NCBI GenBank assembly: GCA_035495815.1
Contig: DATJFH010000011.1
Location: forward strand, 1-64,000
Length of the DNA: 64,000 bases
DNA from: DATJFH01 sp035495815
GTDB lineage: Bacteria > Acidobacteriota > Terriglobia > Bryobacterales > Bryobacteraceae
Reading direction: 5' to 3'
Shown here: positions 46,546 to 54,415 of the stretch, one piece after another
Layout: each line of letters begins with the position of its first letter
How positions within the stretch are numbered: the first letter of the stretch is position 1
Made by a program: the position numbers and the translations under genes
Notes under the pieces: model-generated
Told to the model about the DNA's origin: nothing
Seen by the model: only the letters and a program-made list of their open reading frames with translations
Databases searched by the model: none

Positions 46546-47430
46546 TCACCAGAGCTGCGACGCAAGCCGGAAGGTGTTGGCGTGAGCTTCCACCGTGAGG
46601 GAAATCGGCTCTGAATAACCTCCCCCCAGCGTGATCACGACCGGGATACCGTGCGATTTGCAACCTTCCAGAACCAACCGGTCCCGGCTGCGGAGGCCTT
46701 GACCGGTCAGCGAAAGGCGGCCCAGCTTGTCGGAGTCGAGCGCATCGACGCCGGACTGGCAGAGCACGATATCCGGCATAAAGTCGAAGATGCGAGGCAG
46801 GACCGCTTGCAAGGCGGTCAGGTATTCCGCGTCGCCTGTGTTATCGGCGAAGTCGATATCGATCTTGCTGCGCTGTTTCCGGAACGGGAAGTTGGCTCTG
46901 CCATGCAGGGAGAGCGTCAACACAGCGGGATCGTCTTCGAAGATCGCGGCCGTGCCATCACCCTGATGAACATCCAAATCCACCACGGCGGCGCGAGTGA
47001 TTTTCCCGTCCGCGAACAGGCGTCGGATGGCGACGGCGATGTCGTTGAACACGCAGAAGCCCGCTCCTCCGGTCCGGAACGCATGATGGGTTCCGCCGGC
47101 CAGATTGCCGCCGGCGCCATGCGCGAGCGCGTCGGCTGCAGCGGCGAGGGTCCCGCCCACCGAGGCCAGCGTCCGGCGTACCAGTTCCGGAGACCAGGGG
47201 AATCCGATGCGCCGCAGGATCCGTGGATCGACGGTCCCGTCGAGGAAACTGTTCACGTAGCCGGGATCGTGCAAGAGGGCAATGGTGAGCGGATCGGCTA
47301 AAGGCGCGGGCTGTAAATCGAGGCCGCCGGCGGCTTCCAGGGCTTCCCGCAGCAGCCGGTACTTGCTCGCCGGGAACTTGTGGCCCGGCGGCAGGAGAAA
47401 CGGATGGTGGTCGCAAAAATAGCAGGTGAT
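46546..47430 (-). CDS. Histone-deacetylase-family hydrolase with no canonical start codon
   Basis: A zinc-dependent deacetylase of the HDAC/acetoin-utilisation family. GGTHHAF, VVDLDVHQGDG (Asp and His zinc ligands) and CQSGVDALDSDKLG are the catalytic motifs. The first canonical start in this frame, TTG 47274, falls inside the domain. Conserved family sequence continues upstream as FLLPPGHKFPASKYRLL and CYFCDHHP, back to an ATC at 47428-47430 that would give a normal 294-residue protein. An in-frame TAA lies about 45 bp further up, with no ATG, GTG or TTG in between. Either ATC is used, or a one-base shift in the T-run of the CYF codons joins the frame to ATG 47446. The substrate is an unknown acetylated amine. 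Confidence 0.75.
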   Translation of the reverse strand: MTCYFCDHHPFLLPPGHKFPASKYRLLREALEAAGGLDLQPAPLADPLTIALLHDPGYVNSFLDGTVDPRILRRIGFPWSPELVRRTLASVGGTLAAAADALAHGAGGNLAGGTHHAFRTGGAGFCVFNDIAVAIRRLFADGKITRAAVVDLDVHQGDGTAAIFEDDPAVLTLSLHGRANFPFRKQRSKIDIDFADNTGDAEYLTALQAVLPRIFDFMPDIVLCQSGVDALDSDKLGRLSLTGQGLRSRDRLVLEGCKSHGIPVVITLGGGYSEPISLTVEAHANTFRLASQLW

Positions 47431-47474
47431 GTACGCAGGATCGCATGAAAAGCAGGCGAAAAGGCCTGAAACTT

Positions 47475-47514
47475 ATTGCGATGCAATGCGTTTACCACTA
47501 TATATGGGTAGAAT
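47475..47514 (+). promoter_or_regulatory. Promoter and 13-bp palindrome before the glycine-zipper gene
   Basis: TTGCGA (47476-47481) and TATATA (47499-47504) are 17 bp apart; TAGAAT (47509-47514) is a second -10 option. The palindrome ATTGC-GAT-GCAAT (47475-47487) covers the -35 element and could be an operator for this gene, the divergent deacetylase gene, or both. Confidence 0.35.
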
Positions 47515-47533
47515 AGCGGGAGGAGTCGAATGC

Positions 47534-48361
47534 ATGGCGCCAATGAATAACGTCCGTATCCGGCGGATCTTGTTTGCCGCCGCAATGGCGGCCGGGGTTA
47601 CCGTTTGCGCCGGGGGCGCCGAAGAAAAACCCGAGGGTTGGCGCAAGTCGAACGAGGCGGCCGCGGGCGATTACGTCGTCGAGCCGGGCTCGAGGATTCC
47701 TCTGAATCTGATCAATAGCGTCAGCACCAAGCACTCGGTCGAGGGCGAGCGCGTTTACCTGGAGACGACCTTTCCGATCCTGGTCAAGGGGCGGATCGTG
47801 ATACCGCCGGGCAGCTACGTGGCCGGAACGGTGACACAGGTCAAGCGGCCGGGCCGAGTGAAGGGACGCGGCGAGCTTTACGTTCGTTTCGATTCGCTCA
47901 CGCTTCCGAACGGCGTGACTCGCGATTTCAGGGCGCGGGTGGGCAGCCTGGACGGCCGTGCATCGGAAGAACTGGACCGGGCGGAGGGAAAGATCAAAAG
48001 CGAGGGCAATAAGGGCGGCGATGCCCGCACGGTAGGCGAAGCGGCGGGAGCGGGCGCCTCGGTCGGCGCGATCGCAGGCGGCGTTTCGGGCGGCCATTAC
48101 GGAATGGGCGCCGGGATCGGAGCGGCCGCGGGCGCAACAGCGGGTCTGATCGGCGTATTATTCTCGCGCGGTCCGGATGCCGTGCTAGCCAAGGGCAGCT
48201 CGGTTGAAATGGTTTTGGACAGGCCGCTGGCTTTCTCCGAGACGGAGCTCGATTTTTCGAACGCCCCCCAGCAGCGGCGCGCCAGCGAATCGGGCGGCGG
48301 TCCCGCGCCCAGCCAGAAGAAGGGCGGACTGGGAACCGGTTTCCCGGGCCGCCGGTTTTAG
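47534..48361 (+). CDS. Exported protein with beta domain and glycine zipper
   Basis: A 275-residue protein of unknown function. The N-terminus has a signal-like segment (IRRILFAAAMAAGVTVCAGG). About 45-150 form a beta-rich domain with VEPGSRIPLNLINSVSTKHSVEGERVYLE-type residues, which resembles the VirB10/TrbI-like or conjugation-type beta domain in feel only. About 175-215 form a glycine zipper (ASVGAIAGGVSGG, GAGIGAAAGATAGLIG), typical of outer-membrane-associated or membrane-inserting segments. The tail is Gly/Pro-rich. AGGAG precedes the ATG at 47534. The gene is 5 bp upstream of the MBL-fold gene and probably coupled to it. Confidence 0.6.
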   Translation: MAPMNNVRIRRILFAAAMAAGVTVCAGGAEEKPEGWRKSNEAAAGDYVVEPGSRIPLNLINSVSTKHSVEGERVYLETTFPILVKGRIVIPPGSYVAGTVTQVKRPGRVKGRGELYVRFDSLTLPNGVTRDFRARVGSLDGRASEELDRAEGKIKSEGNKGGDARTVGEAAGAGASVGAIAGGVSGGHYGMGAGIGAAAGATAGLIGVLFSRGPDAVLAKGSSVEMVLDRPLAFSETELDFSNAPQQRRASESGGGPAPSQKKGGLGTGFPGRRF

Positions 48362-48366
48362 CCCGA

Positions 48367-49107
48367 GTGAAAAGCGGGCAGGCGCTGCTCAGCGAGATCG
48401 AAGTCTCCTCTTGTCCTGCTCCCACGCTCTGGTGGCTGGGAAGAAGTGGCTTCGCGCTGAAATATCGCAAAGCCATCCTTTACGTCGATCCGTTCCTTTC
48501 ACAACGCCCGGCTCCGTTCCAGGGCGCCGATGTCACCCACGCGGGCCTGATTCTTTGCACGAGCGGGGCGCAAGTCGATCCGCACACGGTTCCCGCCATG
48601 CTGACGGCGTCTCCAAGAGCTCGCCTGGTCATTCCGAAAAGCGCAGCCGGACAAGTGTACCAACTCGGAATTCCGTACAGCCGCATGGTGACCACCGATT
48701 CGGGACTACGGGTCGAATATCTGGACGATCGTATTTACGCTGTGCCCTCGGCTGCCGATCAGCTGGATTGGACTCCCCTGGGCGGGTTCCCCTACCTGGG
48801 TTATCTCATCCGTTTCGGCGGGCTGACGATATACCATGCCGGAGCCTGCGTACCGTATCCGGACCTGGTGTCGCGCCTCAGACCTTACACCGTAACGGTG
48901 GCGCTGCTCCCGATCGGCGGCAGGCCGGGAGCCTTCGAAATTGCGGAAGCGGCGCAGCTCGCCGAGGACATCGGAGCCCATTGGCTGGTTCCGATGAACT
49001 ATCCGGCGGGGCGCATCGACCGCTTTATCGAGCACATGCTCGGCCATCGGCCCGCGCAGCGGTTCAAGGTATTCGAGTGTGGGGAAATGTGGCCGGTTCC
49101 GGGGTAG
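48367..49107 (+). CDS. MBL-fold (UlaG-like) protein lacking the metal ligands
   Basis: A 246-residue metallo-beta-lactamase-fold protein. The fold is recognisable from LWWLGRSGFALKYRKAILYVDPFLS, LGYLIRFGGLTIYHAG and ALLPIGGRPGAFEIAEAAQLAEDIGAHWLVPMNYP, which parallel UlaG-family lactonases. The ligands are gone: the HxHxDH stretch reads CTSGAQVDPHT, the YHAGDT Asp reads YHAGACV, and the GGHFTM His reads GGRPGA. It should therefore not bind the usual dinuclear zinc, and is probably a binding or regulatory pseudoenzyme. GTG start, 5 bp after the upstream stop, without a ribosome-binding site, suggests translational coupling. Confidence 0.75.
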   Translation: MKSGQALLSEIEVSSCPAPTLWWLGRSGFALKYRKAILYVDPFLSQRPAPFQGADVTHAGLILCTSGAQVDPHTVPAMLTASPRARLVIPKSAAGQVYQLGIPYSRMVTTDSGLRVEYLDDRIYAVPSAADQLDWTPLGGFPYLGYLIRFGGLTIYHAGACVPYPDLVSRLRPYTVTVALLPIGGRPGAFEIAEAAQLAEDIGAHWLVPMNYPAGRIDRFIEHMLGHRPAQRFKVFECGEMWPVPG

Positions 49108-49181
49108 GGGCCGCAATCTGCGTGTTCGAGGCGTTCGGTAACGCCCGGCGCTGGAATGCGCCCCCAAATATATAATGCGAC

Positions 49182-49208
49182 AAAATGCCGGAATGTTACG
49201 GCATTTTT
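49182..49208. terminator. Bidirectional intrinsic terminator
   Basis: Perfect 9-bp arms AAAATGCCG (49182-49190) and CGGCATTTT (49199-49207) enclose an 8-nt loop and are followed by another T. The A-rich left side makes the structure work on the minus strand too. It lies between the MBL-fold gene and the convergent nucleotidyltransferase gene and probably ends both. Confidence 0.75.
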
Positions 49209-49225
49209 AGCGGGCGCCTATCCCC

Positions 49226-49954
49226 TCAAAAGTGGTCATCAAGATCCTGTGAATGCCGTACGGATTCCAGGTCTTCGGGTCGCCCGATATCGCGCCATGG
49301 GCCTTCGATGGGGAACAAGCGAAGCCATTTTCCCTTTTCGATGAGCTGAACAATCGCGCTGGTCAGCTCGTACTCGCCGCGCGGCGACCGCGGCGCCTTC
49401 TCCAGCTCGTCAAAAATCGAGCGGCGAAACGCATAGAGCCCGGCGCTGTTCCATCGAGTTGTAGATGATCCGCGCGGCGGTTTTTCCACGATGCGGGTCA
49501 CCCGGCCCGAAGTATCCGCATAGACGGCGGCGCCCTGGTAAGGATCGTCCACATCCTTCACGCCGAGCACGCCTTCGATTTCGGGCTGGCGCGCCAGGGC
49601 ATCCAGGATTTCGCGGTAGCAGGACGCGCCTGTCAGGATATCGCCGAAGGTGAGCAGAAAGTCATCCCCGTCCACGAAGTCTCGCGCCAGAAGGGCAGCG
49701 GTGGCGGTTCCGTCGATGGGGGACTGGCGGACGAACCGCAGCGGCATCCGAAAGCCGCGAAAGTATTCCTCGATCGCTTCCGCCCTGTAGCCGGTGACGA
49801 TCAAGGCCTCAGAATATCTGGCTTCGATCAACCCGACGAGCAGCCTTTCGAGGATCGGCCGTCCACCGGCGGGAAGCATCGGCTTGGGAACCGCGGCCGT
49901 CAGACCCTGCATGCGCCTTCCGCGGCCAGCGGCGAGTATCACGGCCTTCGGCAT
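49226..49954 (-). CDS. Sugar-1-phosphate nucleotidyltransferase
   Basis: A 242-residue GT-A-type nucleotidyltransferase. PKAVILAAGRGRRMQGLT is the nucleotide loop with PKPMLP as the conserved lysine segment; FGDILTG carries the metal Asp and VEKPPRG and GEYELTSAI the sugar-site motifs. It is the RmlA/GlmU-N type, forming an NDP-sugar; the sugar is not identifiable. ATG 49954 is chosen over the upstream 49996 because the latter would extend the gene over the divergent transporter start. The GATTAT hexamer ends 6 nt before it, so it is probably leaderless. It diverges from an MFS transporter with only 17 bp between start codons. Confidence 0.87.
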   Translation of the reverse strand: MPKAVILAAGRGRRMQGLTAAVPKPMLPAGGRPILERLLVGLIEARYSEALIVTGYRAEAIEEYFRGFRMPLRFVRQSPIDGTATAALLARDFVDGDDFLLTFGDILTGASCYREILDALARQPEIEGVLGVKDVDDPYQGAAVYADTSGRVTRIVEKPPRGSSTTRWNSAGLYAFRRSIFDELEKAPRSPRGEYELTSAIVQLIEKGKWLRLFPIEGPWRDIGRPEDLESVRHSQDLDDHF

Positions 49955-49971
49955 TATCTTATAATCCGGTG
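49955..49971. promoter_or_regulatory. 17-bp divergent promoter with overlapping -10 elements
   Basis: The whole gap between two divergent start codons is 17 bp. On the plus strand TATAAT (49960-49965) ends 6 nt before GTG 49972. On the minus strand GATTAT (49966-49961) ends 6 nt before ATG 49954. The two -10 elements overlap by 5 bp. There is no room for a leader or ribosome-binding site in either direction. Confidence 0.6.
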
Positions 49972-51201
49972 GTGGGTTCCCCGACCGCAAGCACATATCG
50001 CTGGACCATCCTGGCGCTGCTGTTTTTTGCCACCACCATCAACTACCTGGATCGCATCGTGCTTGCCGTCATGCTCCCCGTCATTCGCGGAGAACTGCGC
50101 CTGACGGACCAGGATTACGGGAACATCACCGGCGCATTCCAGATCGCCTATACGGCCGGATTTCTGATGGCGGGCAAGCTGATCGATCGATTCGGCACGC
50201 GCCTCGGCTACTCGCTGTCGATTCTCTGGTGGTCGCTGGCGGCGGGTCTGCACGCGCTCTCGGGGTCGGTGGCGGCGCTCGCCCTGTGGCGGGGTCTTCT
50301 GGGCTTGGGAGAAGCGGGGAACTTTCCCGCGGCGATCAAGGCGGTGGCGGAATGGTTTCCGGCCAAGGACCGTGCTTTCGCCACGGGTATCTTCAACGCC
50401 GGAACGAACGTGGCGTCCATGGTCGGCCCGCCCGCCTTCGTGGCCCTGAGCACGATTTACGGATGGCGCGCGTGCTTCATGATGACAGCCTCACTGGGCC
50501 TGGTCTGGCTGGTGGTCTGGCTGGCGATCTATCGGGCGCCGGCCCGGATGGAAGACGATGAGCCTCCGGCCGTCGCGGGCACGGGGTGGATGGAAGCGCT
50601 ACGCTCCAAGCCGACCTGGGGGTTCGCTCTTGGGAAGTTTCTTACCGATCCGGTGTGGTGGTTTTATCTTTACTGGCTACCGCCCTATCTGTACGATGTG
50701 AGGAAGTTCGACCTGAAGCAGATCGGCTGGGCGCTGCCGGTCGTGTACCTGATGGCGGACTTCGGCAGCGTGGGTGGAGGGTGGCTGTCCGGATATCTCA
50801 TTCGCAAGGGCTGGCAAACCCGGAAAGCGCGCCGCGCGGCCATGGCGATCTGCGCCTTTTGCATGCCGGTAGCGGCGATGGCGGTATTTGCGCCCGGCGC
50901 GGTTCTCACCATCGCGCTGGTGGGGCTGGCAACCGCGGCGCATCAGGGTTGGTCGGCCAACCTGTACACGATTACGTCCGACAGCTTTCCGAAGGAGGCG
51001 GTCGCCTCCGTCACCGGGATCGGAGGATGCGCCGGCGGGATTGGCGGATTTCTTTTCTCGGCGGTGATTCCGGGGTTCGTGGTTACCAACTTTGGATACA
51101 CGCCGATGTTTGTGTTCATGGGCGCTCTCCACGTGATCGCGCTGTTCGGGATGTTTCCGATGCTCGAAAAGCGGACCGCGCCGGTTCCGGCCGCTGTGTA
51201 A
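49972..51201 (+). CDS. MFS transporter, hexuronate/anion symporter type
   Basis: A 409-residue major-facilitator protein with about 12 hydrophobic segments. NYLDRIVLAVMLPVI and GLGEAGNFPAAIKAVAEWFPAKDRAFATGIFNAGTN-like residues are those of the anion:cation symporter branch that includes ExuT hexuronate transporters. It likely imports a sugar acid with protons across the inner membrane. The consensus TATAAT ends 6 nt before GTG 49972, so a leaderless mRNA is expected; GTG 49969 is the alternative. Given the surrounding glycan genes, uronic acid from degraded polysaccharide is a sensible but unproven substrate. Confidence 0.88.
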   Translation: MGSPTASTYRWTILALLFFATTINYLDRIVLAVMLPVIRGELRLTDQDYGNITGAFQIAYTAGFLMAGKLIDRFGTRLGYSLSILWWSLAAGLHALSGSVAALALWRGLLGLGEAGNFPAAIKAVAEWFPAKDRAFATGIFNAGTNVASMVGPPAFVALSTIYGWRACFMMTASLGLVWLVVWLAIYRAPARMEDDEPPAVAGTGWMEALRSKPTWGFALGKFLTDPVWWFYLYWLPPYLYDVRKFDLKQIGWALPVVYLMADFGSVGGGWLSGYLIRKGWQTRKARRAAMAICAFCMPVAAMAVFAPGAVLTIALVGLATAAHQGWSANLYTITSDSFPKEAVASVTGIGGCAGGIGGFLFSAVIPGFVVTNFGYTPMFVFMGALHVIALFGMFPMLEKRTAPVPAAV

Positions 51202-51244
51202 ACTGCACACGGAACACCGGGTGTCCAAGCGCCGAAAGAGAGGC

Positions 51245-53443
51245 CTATCCCGCGCCCCGGCGGATTGCGTGCTTCTCCAGCGCGCCCCCCACCTTTTCCA
51301 CCAACTGGCGCGCGGTGAACGGTTTCGTCAGAATACCGTCCACGTCGGCTTGCGCAAATCGTTCGATCGATTCCACTTCGTTATGCCCGCTCGAGATCAC
51401 CACCGGGACATCGGGCCGAATGCGTTTGATGTGCCCCAGCGCTTCCTCGCCGCCCATGACGGGCATGACCACGTCGAGCAGCACCAGCGAGATCTGGTCC
51501 GCCATCTCCTGGAACATCTCCACGGCCACGGCGCCGTTCTCCGCCGATCGTACTTCGAAGCCGTATTGTGTCAGCGCCGCCAGGGTCGTTCGCCGCACGA
51601 TGGGCTCGTCTTCCACCACGAGAATGGTGCCCTTTCCTCCGGAGCGGTCGAGGGAGTTTGCGGACAGGCTTATCGGCGCCCGCGCGCCGGCGACCGGGAA
51701 CAGGACTAACACGGAAGTGCCCCGACCCGGCGTGCTCGACACTTTGATCGCGCCGCGGTGCGAACGCACGATTCCCAACACTGCGGCCAGACCCAATCCC
51801 CGGCCCGCGGACTTGGTGGTGAAGAACGGGTCAAAAATGTGTGCGCGTGTTTCTTCATCCATGCCGCAGCCGTCGTCGCTGACTTCCAGCCGCACGTAGC
51901 GGCCGGGGCGCAGGGGCGCAGCGCTGAGAAAATCGGCCGGATATCCCGTTTCGATATCCTCCATACTGGTGCTCACACGCACGGTCCCGGGGGCGTCACC
52001 GATGGCTTCAGCTCCGTTGGCGATCAGATTCAGAACCATCTGCCGAATCTGCGTCATATCCAACTCGATCAAGGGCAGGTTTCTCGCCAGGTCCATCTTG
52101 AACTGAACCTTTTTCGAGATCGAAGCCTGGGCGAGGCCTGCCAGCTCCTCAATCAGCTCCGACAAATTGGCCGGATTCACTACGAAGCGTCCCGTCTTTC
52201 CCGAGAAAGCCAGCAGTTGCCGCGAAACCGCGGCCGCCCTTTCGCTGGCCCGCATCACATCCTCGAGCATGGTGCTGATCGGATCCCCCGGCATGGCCAG
52301 ATCGAGCGCCAGTCCGGCGTTCCCCATGATTCCGGTCAGCAGGTTGTTGAATTCGTGGCCGACCCCTTCCGCCAGCCTTCCGAGGCTCTCGAGACGCTGG
52401 GTCTCCATCAGCTTGACCTGCAGGCGATCCTTCTCCTCCTGCAGCCGCTTCTGCTCGGTAATGTCCACCTGGATGCAGGAAAAATACTGCGATTCCCCTT
52501 CGCGAACGAGGCTGACGGTAGCGTGGGCGATCAGCTCGCCGCCGTCCTTGCGCCGGTTCCGGATTTCACCTTCCCAGAAGCCGTCCTTCGAAACGATGCG
52601 CGCAATGTTCTCCACGGCCGCCTTCCGGGCGGCTTCGTCGCCGGCCTGGATTTCGGAGAATTCGATTCCCGCCAGCTCGCCTTTCTCATAGCCCAAAATC
52701 TTTTCCATGGCGGGATTGGTGGACAGGATCCGCATGGTATCGAAAGAGACGACGGCAAAGCCCTCGTTCATACTGTTGATCACGCGCTCAAGCCGAAGCC
52801 GCTGCTCCTCGAGCTGGCGACGCTGGGTGATATCGCGAAAGACGTAGAGGCGGCCGTAACCGGGCACATTCGTCGCAAAGCGCTCGATGAAGCGGCCCTC
52901 CCAGCGAACGATGTCCTGATCGGGCTGGCCCTTGGCCAGGGCCTGGATGGCCTGGTCTTTCATTTCCGGCAGAGGCTTGGAGAGCGGGCCTTCCTGGCCC
53001 CACAGGATTCGCAAGGCGGCGGCGTTGAAGGCCTTGATCTGTCCGGCTTCGCTGATGAGCATGATCCCGTCGGAGACCGAATCCTGGATCGCCTGCAAGA
53101 GCGCCTGCTGCTCCTCGAGAAAGCCGGCCTGTCCACGCAGTTCTTCCGCCATCTTTCGCATCCGGACGTAATGCGGCAGATTGACGATCACGAGGGCTGC
53201 CGCCGCCACCGACAGAATGGCCGTGGATGCGGACCACCAGACCTGAGATCTTCCAGCGTCGACAAGGCTTAGCGCCTGAGTGGCGCCCGCGGAGAGGAAG
53301 AAAAGAGCCAGGACAATCAGCGGTCCGCGGTACTCCTGCGTTTCGCGGCGCGCGATGATGACGGAGAGCGCCAGACCGATGGAGACGAGCGCGAGGGCGG
53401 TCACACCGCCGGACACCACACTCGTCAGATCGTTGACATTCAT
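51245..53443 (-). CDS. Membrane-bound hybrid histidine kinase with PAS domains and receiver
   Basis: A 732-residue sensor. Residues 12-90 contain about three membrane helices. Two PAS domains follow at about 110-215 and 220-340; YFSCIQVDITEQ is the end of the second. HisKA has the phospho-acceptor H363 in EGVGHEFNNLLTG. The ATPase domain has N476 in LNLIANGAEA and the G1 box DDGCGM (523-528), then SAGRGLGLAAVLG. A C-terminal receiver (about 605-725) has the acidic ED at 611-612, phospho-acceptor D657 in LVLLDVVMP and K707 in LTKPF. No DNA-binding output domain is fused and no regulator gene is adjacent. AAGGTGA precedes the ATG, so it has a short leader. Confidence 0.93.
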   Translation of the reverse strand: MNVNDLTSVVSGGVTALALVSIGLALSVIIARRETQEYRGPLIVLALFFLSAGATQALSLVDAGRSQVWWSASTAILSVAAAALVIVNLPHYVRMRKMAEELRGQAGFLEEQQALLQAIQDSVSDGIMLISEAGQIKAFNAAALRILWGQEGPLSKPLPEMKDQAIQALAKGQPDQDIVRWEGRFIERFATNVPGYGRLYVFRDITQRRQLEEQRLRLERVINSMNEGFAVVSFDTMRILSTNPAMEKILGYEKGELAGIEFSEIQAGDEAARKAAVENIARIVSKDGFWEGEIRNRRKDGGELIAHATVSLVREGESQYFSCIQVDITEQKRLQEEKDRLQVKLMETQRLESLGRLAEGVGHEFNNLLTGIMGNAGLALDLAMPGDPISTMLEDVMRASERAAAVSRQLLAFSGKTGRFVVNPANLSELIEELAGLAQASISKKVQFKMDLARNLPLIELDMTQIRQMVLNLIANGAEAIGDAPGTVRVSTSMEDIETGYPADFLSAAPLRPGRYVRLEVSDDGCGMDEETRAHIFDPFFTTKSAGRGLGLAAVLGIVRSHRGAIKVSSTPGRGTSVLVLFPVAGARAPISLSANSLDRSGGKGTILVVEDEPIVRRTTLAALTQYGFEVRSAENGAVAVEMFQEMADQISLVLLDVVMPVMGGEEALGHIKRIRPDVPVVISSGHNEVESIERFAQADVDGILTKPFTARQLVEKVGGALEKHAIRRGAG

Positions 53444-53564
53444 ACCGTCACCTTAAATCTTAGCAGGCGGTTTTCGTCAACCCTGTACGGAAGCCATGAC
53501 ACGCCGGGAGCGTCCAACCGGCCGGCTATGGCTGCCTCATGATCGTGCGGCCGGGGGCCTACGG

Positions 53565-53570
53565 TATAAT
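53565..53570 (+). promoter_or_regulatory. Consensus -10 TATAAT, leaderless promoter candidate
   Basis: A perfect TATAAT ends 8 nt before ATG 53579. There is no Shine-Dalgarno sequence and no recognisable -35 element. Confidence 0.5.
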
Positions 53571-53578
53571 TCAAGCGG

Positions 53579-54415
53579 ATGGACGTTTACGACGAGCTGA
53601 TTCGGCTTCGAAAGCTGGGGCAGAAGTGCGCAATCGCCACGATCGTGCAGGTTCGCGGCTCGATCCCGAGCTTCGAGAGCGCCAAGCTGCTGGTGCGCGA
53701 GGACGGCTCCATGATCGGCACGATCGGCGGCGGCTGCGTCGAGGCCGAAGTCTGGAACGCCGCCCGAGAGGTCATGGAAACCGAAAAGTCGAAGCACATG
53801 AGCTTCAATTTGGGGCAGGACGCCGCCTACGACAACGGTCTCATCTGCGGCGGGCAGCTCGACGTGTTCGTCGAGCCCGTAATTCCCGCTCCGGCCGCGA
53901 TCATTTTCGGGGCCGGACACATCTCCAAGAGCTTGTGCAAAGTGGCCGGCATGGCGGGATTCTCGACCACTATCGTCGACAATCGCGAGACCTTCGCCAA
54001 TCGCGACCGCTTCCCCGACGCCGACGAGATTTTCGCGCTGGAGTACGAAGACGTTTTCCCCAGGCTCACGATTCACGAATCGACCTACCTGATCATCGTC
54101 ACCCGGGGACATCGGGACGACATGCGCGTGCTGCGATGGGCGGCGGGCACGCCGGCGCGCTATGTCGCCATGATCGGCAGCAAGCGCAAGGTGATCTCCG
54201 TGATCAAGGAGCTGGAGAAGGATGGATTGACGCGGGATCAGCTGGCCCGTATCCACGCGCCGATGGGACTCGAGATCGGAGCGATTTCACCGGAGGAGAT
54301 CGCCATCTCGGTAGCCGCCGAGATGATCGCCGTTCGCCGGAATCCGCCTTCGAACTGGCGCGCGCTTTCCATGTCGATATTTGACGGGGAGGCCCGGCAG
54401 GCGCTCGTAAAGTGA
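53579..54415 (+). CDS. xdhC: XdhC/CoxF-family molybdoenzyme maturation factor
   Basis: A 278-residue protein. The N-terminal domain has ATIVQVRGSIPSFESAKLLV and GTIGGGCVEAEVW, the C-terminal domain a Rossmann fold with IFGAGHISKSLCKVAGMAGFSTTIVDNRE. This family binds molybdenum cofactor and inserts it, with its terminal sulfido ligand, into xanthine-dehydrogenase-type enzymes. The usual conserved cysteine region is replaced by ICGGQLDVFVEP here, which is normal for the family. It overlaps mocA by 4 bp (GTGA), so cofactor maturation and cytidylylation are co-expressed. No xanthine dehydrogenase subunits are present in the window; the client enzyme must lie elsewhere. Confidence 0.88.
   Translation: MDVYDELIRLRKLGQKCAIATIVQVRGSIPSFESAKLLVREDGSMIGTIGGGCVEAEVWNAAREVMETEKSKHMSFNLGQDAAYDNGLICGGQLDVFVEPVIPAPAAIIFGAGHISKSLCKVAGMAGFSTTIVDNRETFANRDRFPDADEIFALEYEDVFPRLTIHESTYLIIVTRGHRDDMRVLRWAAGTPARYVAMIGSKRKVISVIKELEKDGLTRDQLARIHAPMGLEIGAISPEEIAISVAAEMIAVRRNPPSNWRALSMSIFDGEARQALVK

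Noticed and set aside
47272..47274. TTG 47274 as HDAC start
   Set aside because: It would delete the conserved N-terminal strand and helix of the domain, which are encoded in frame upstream.
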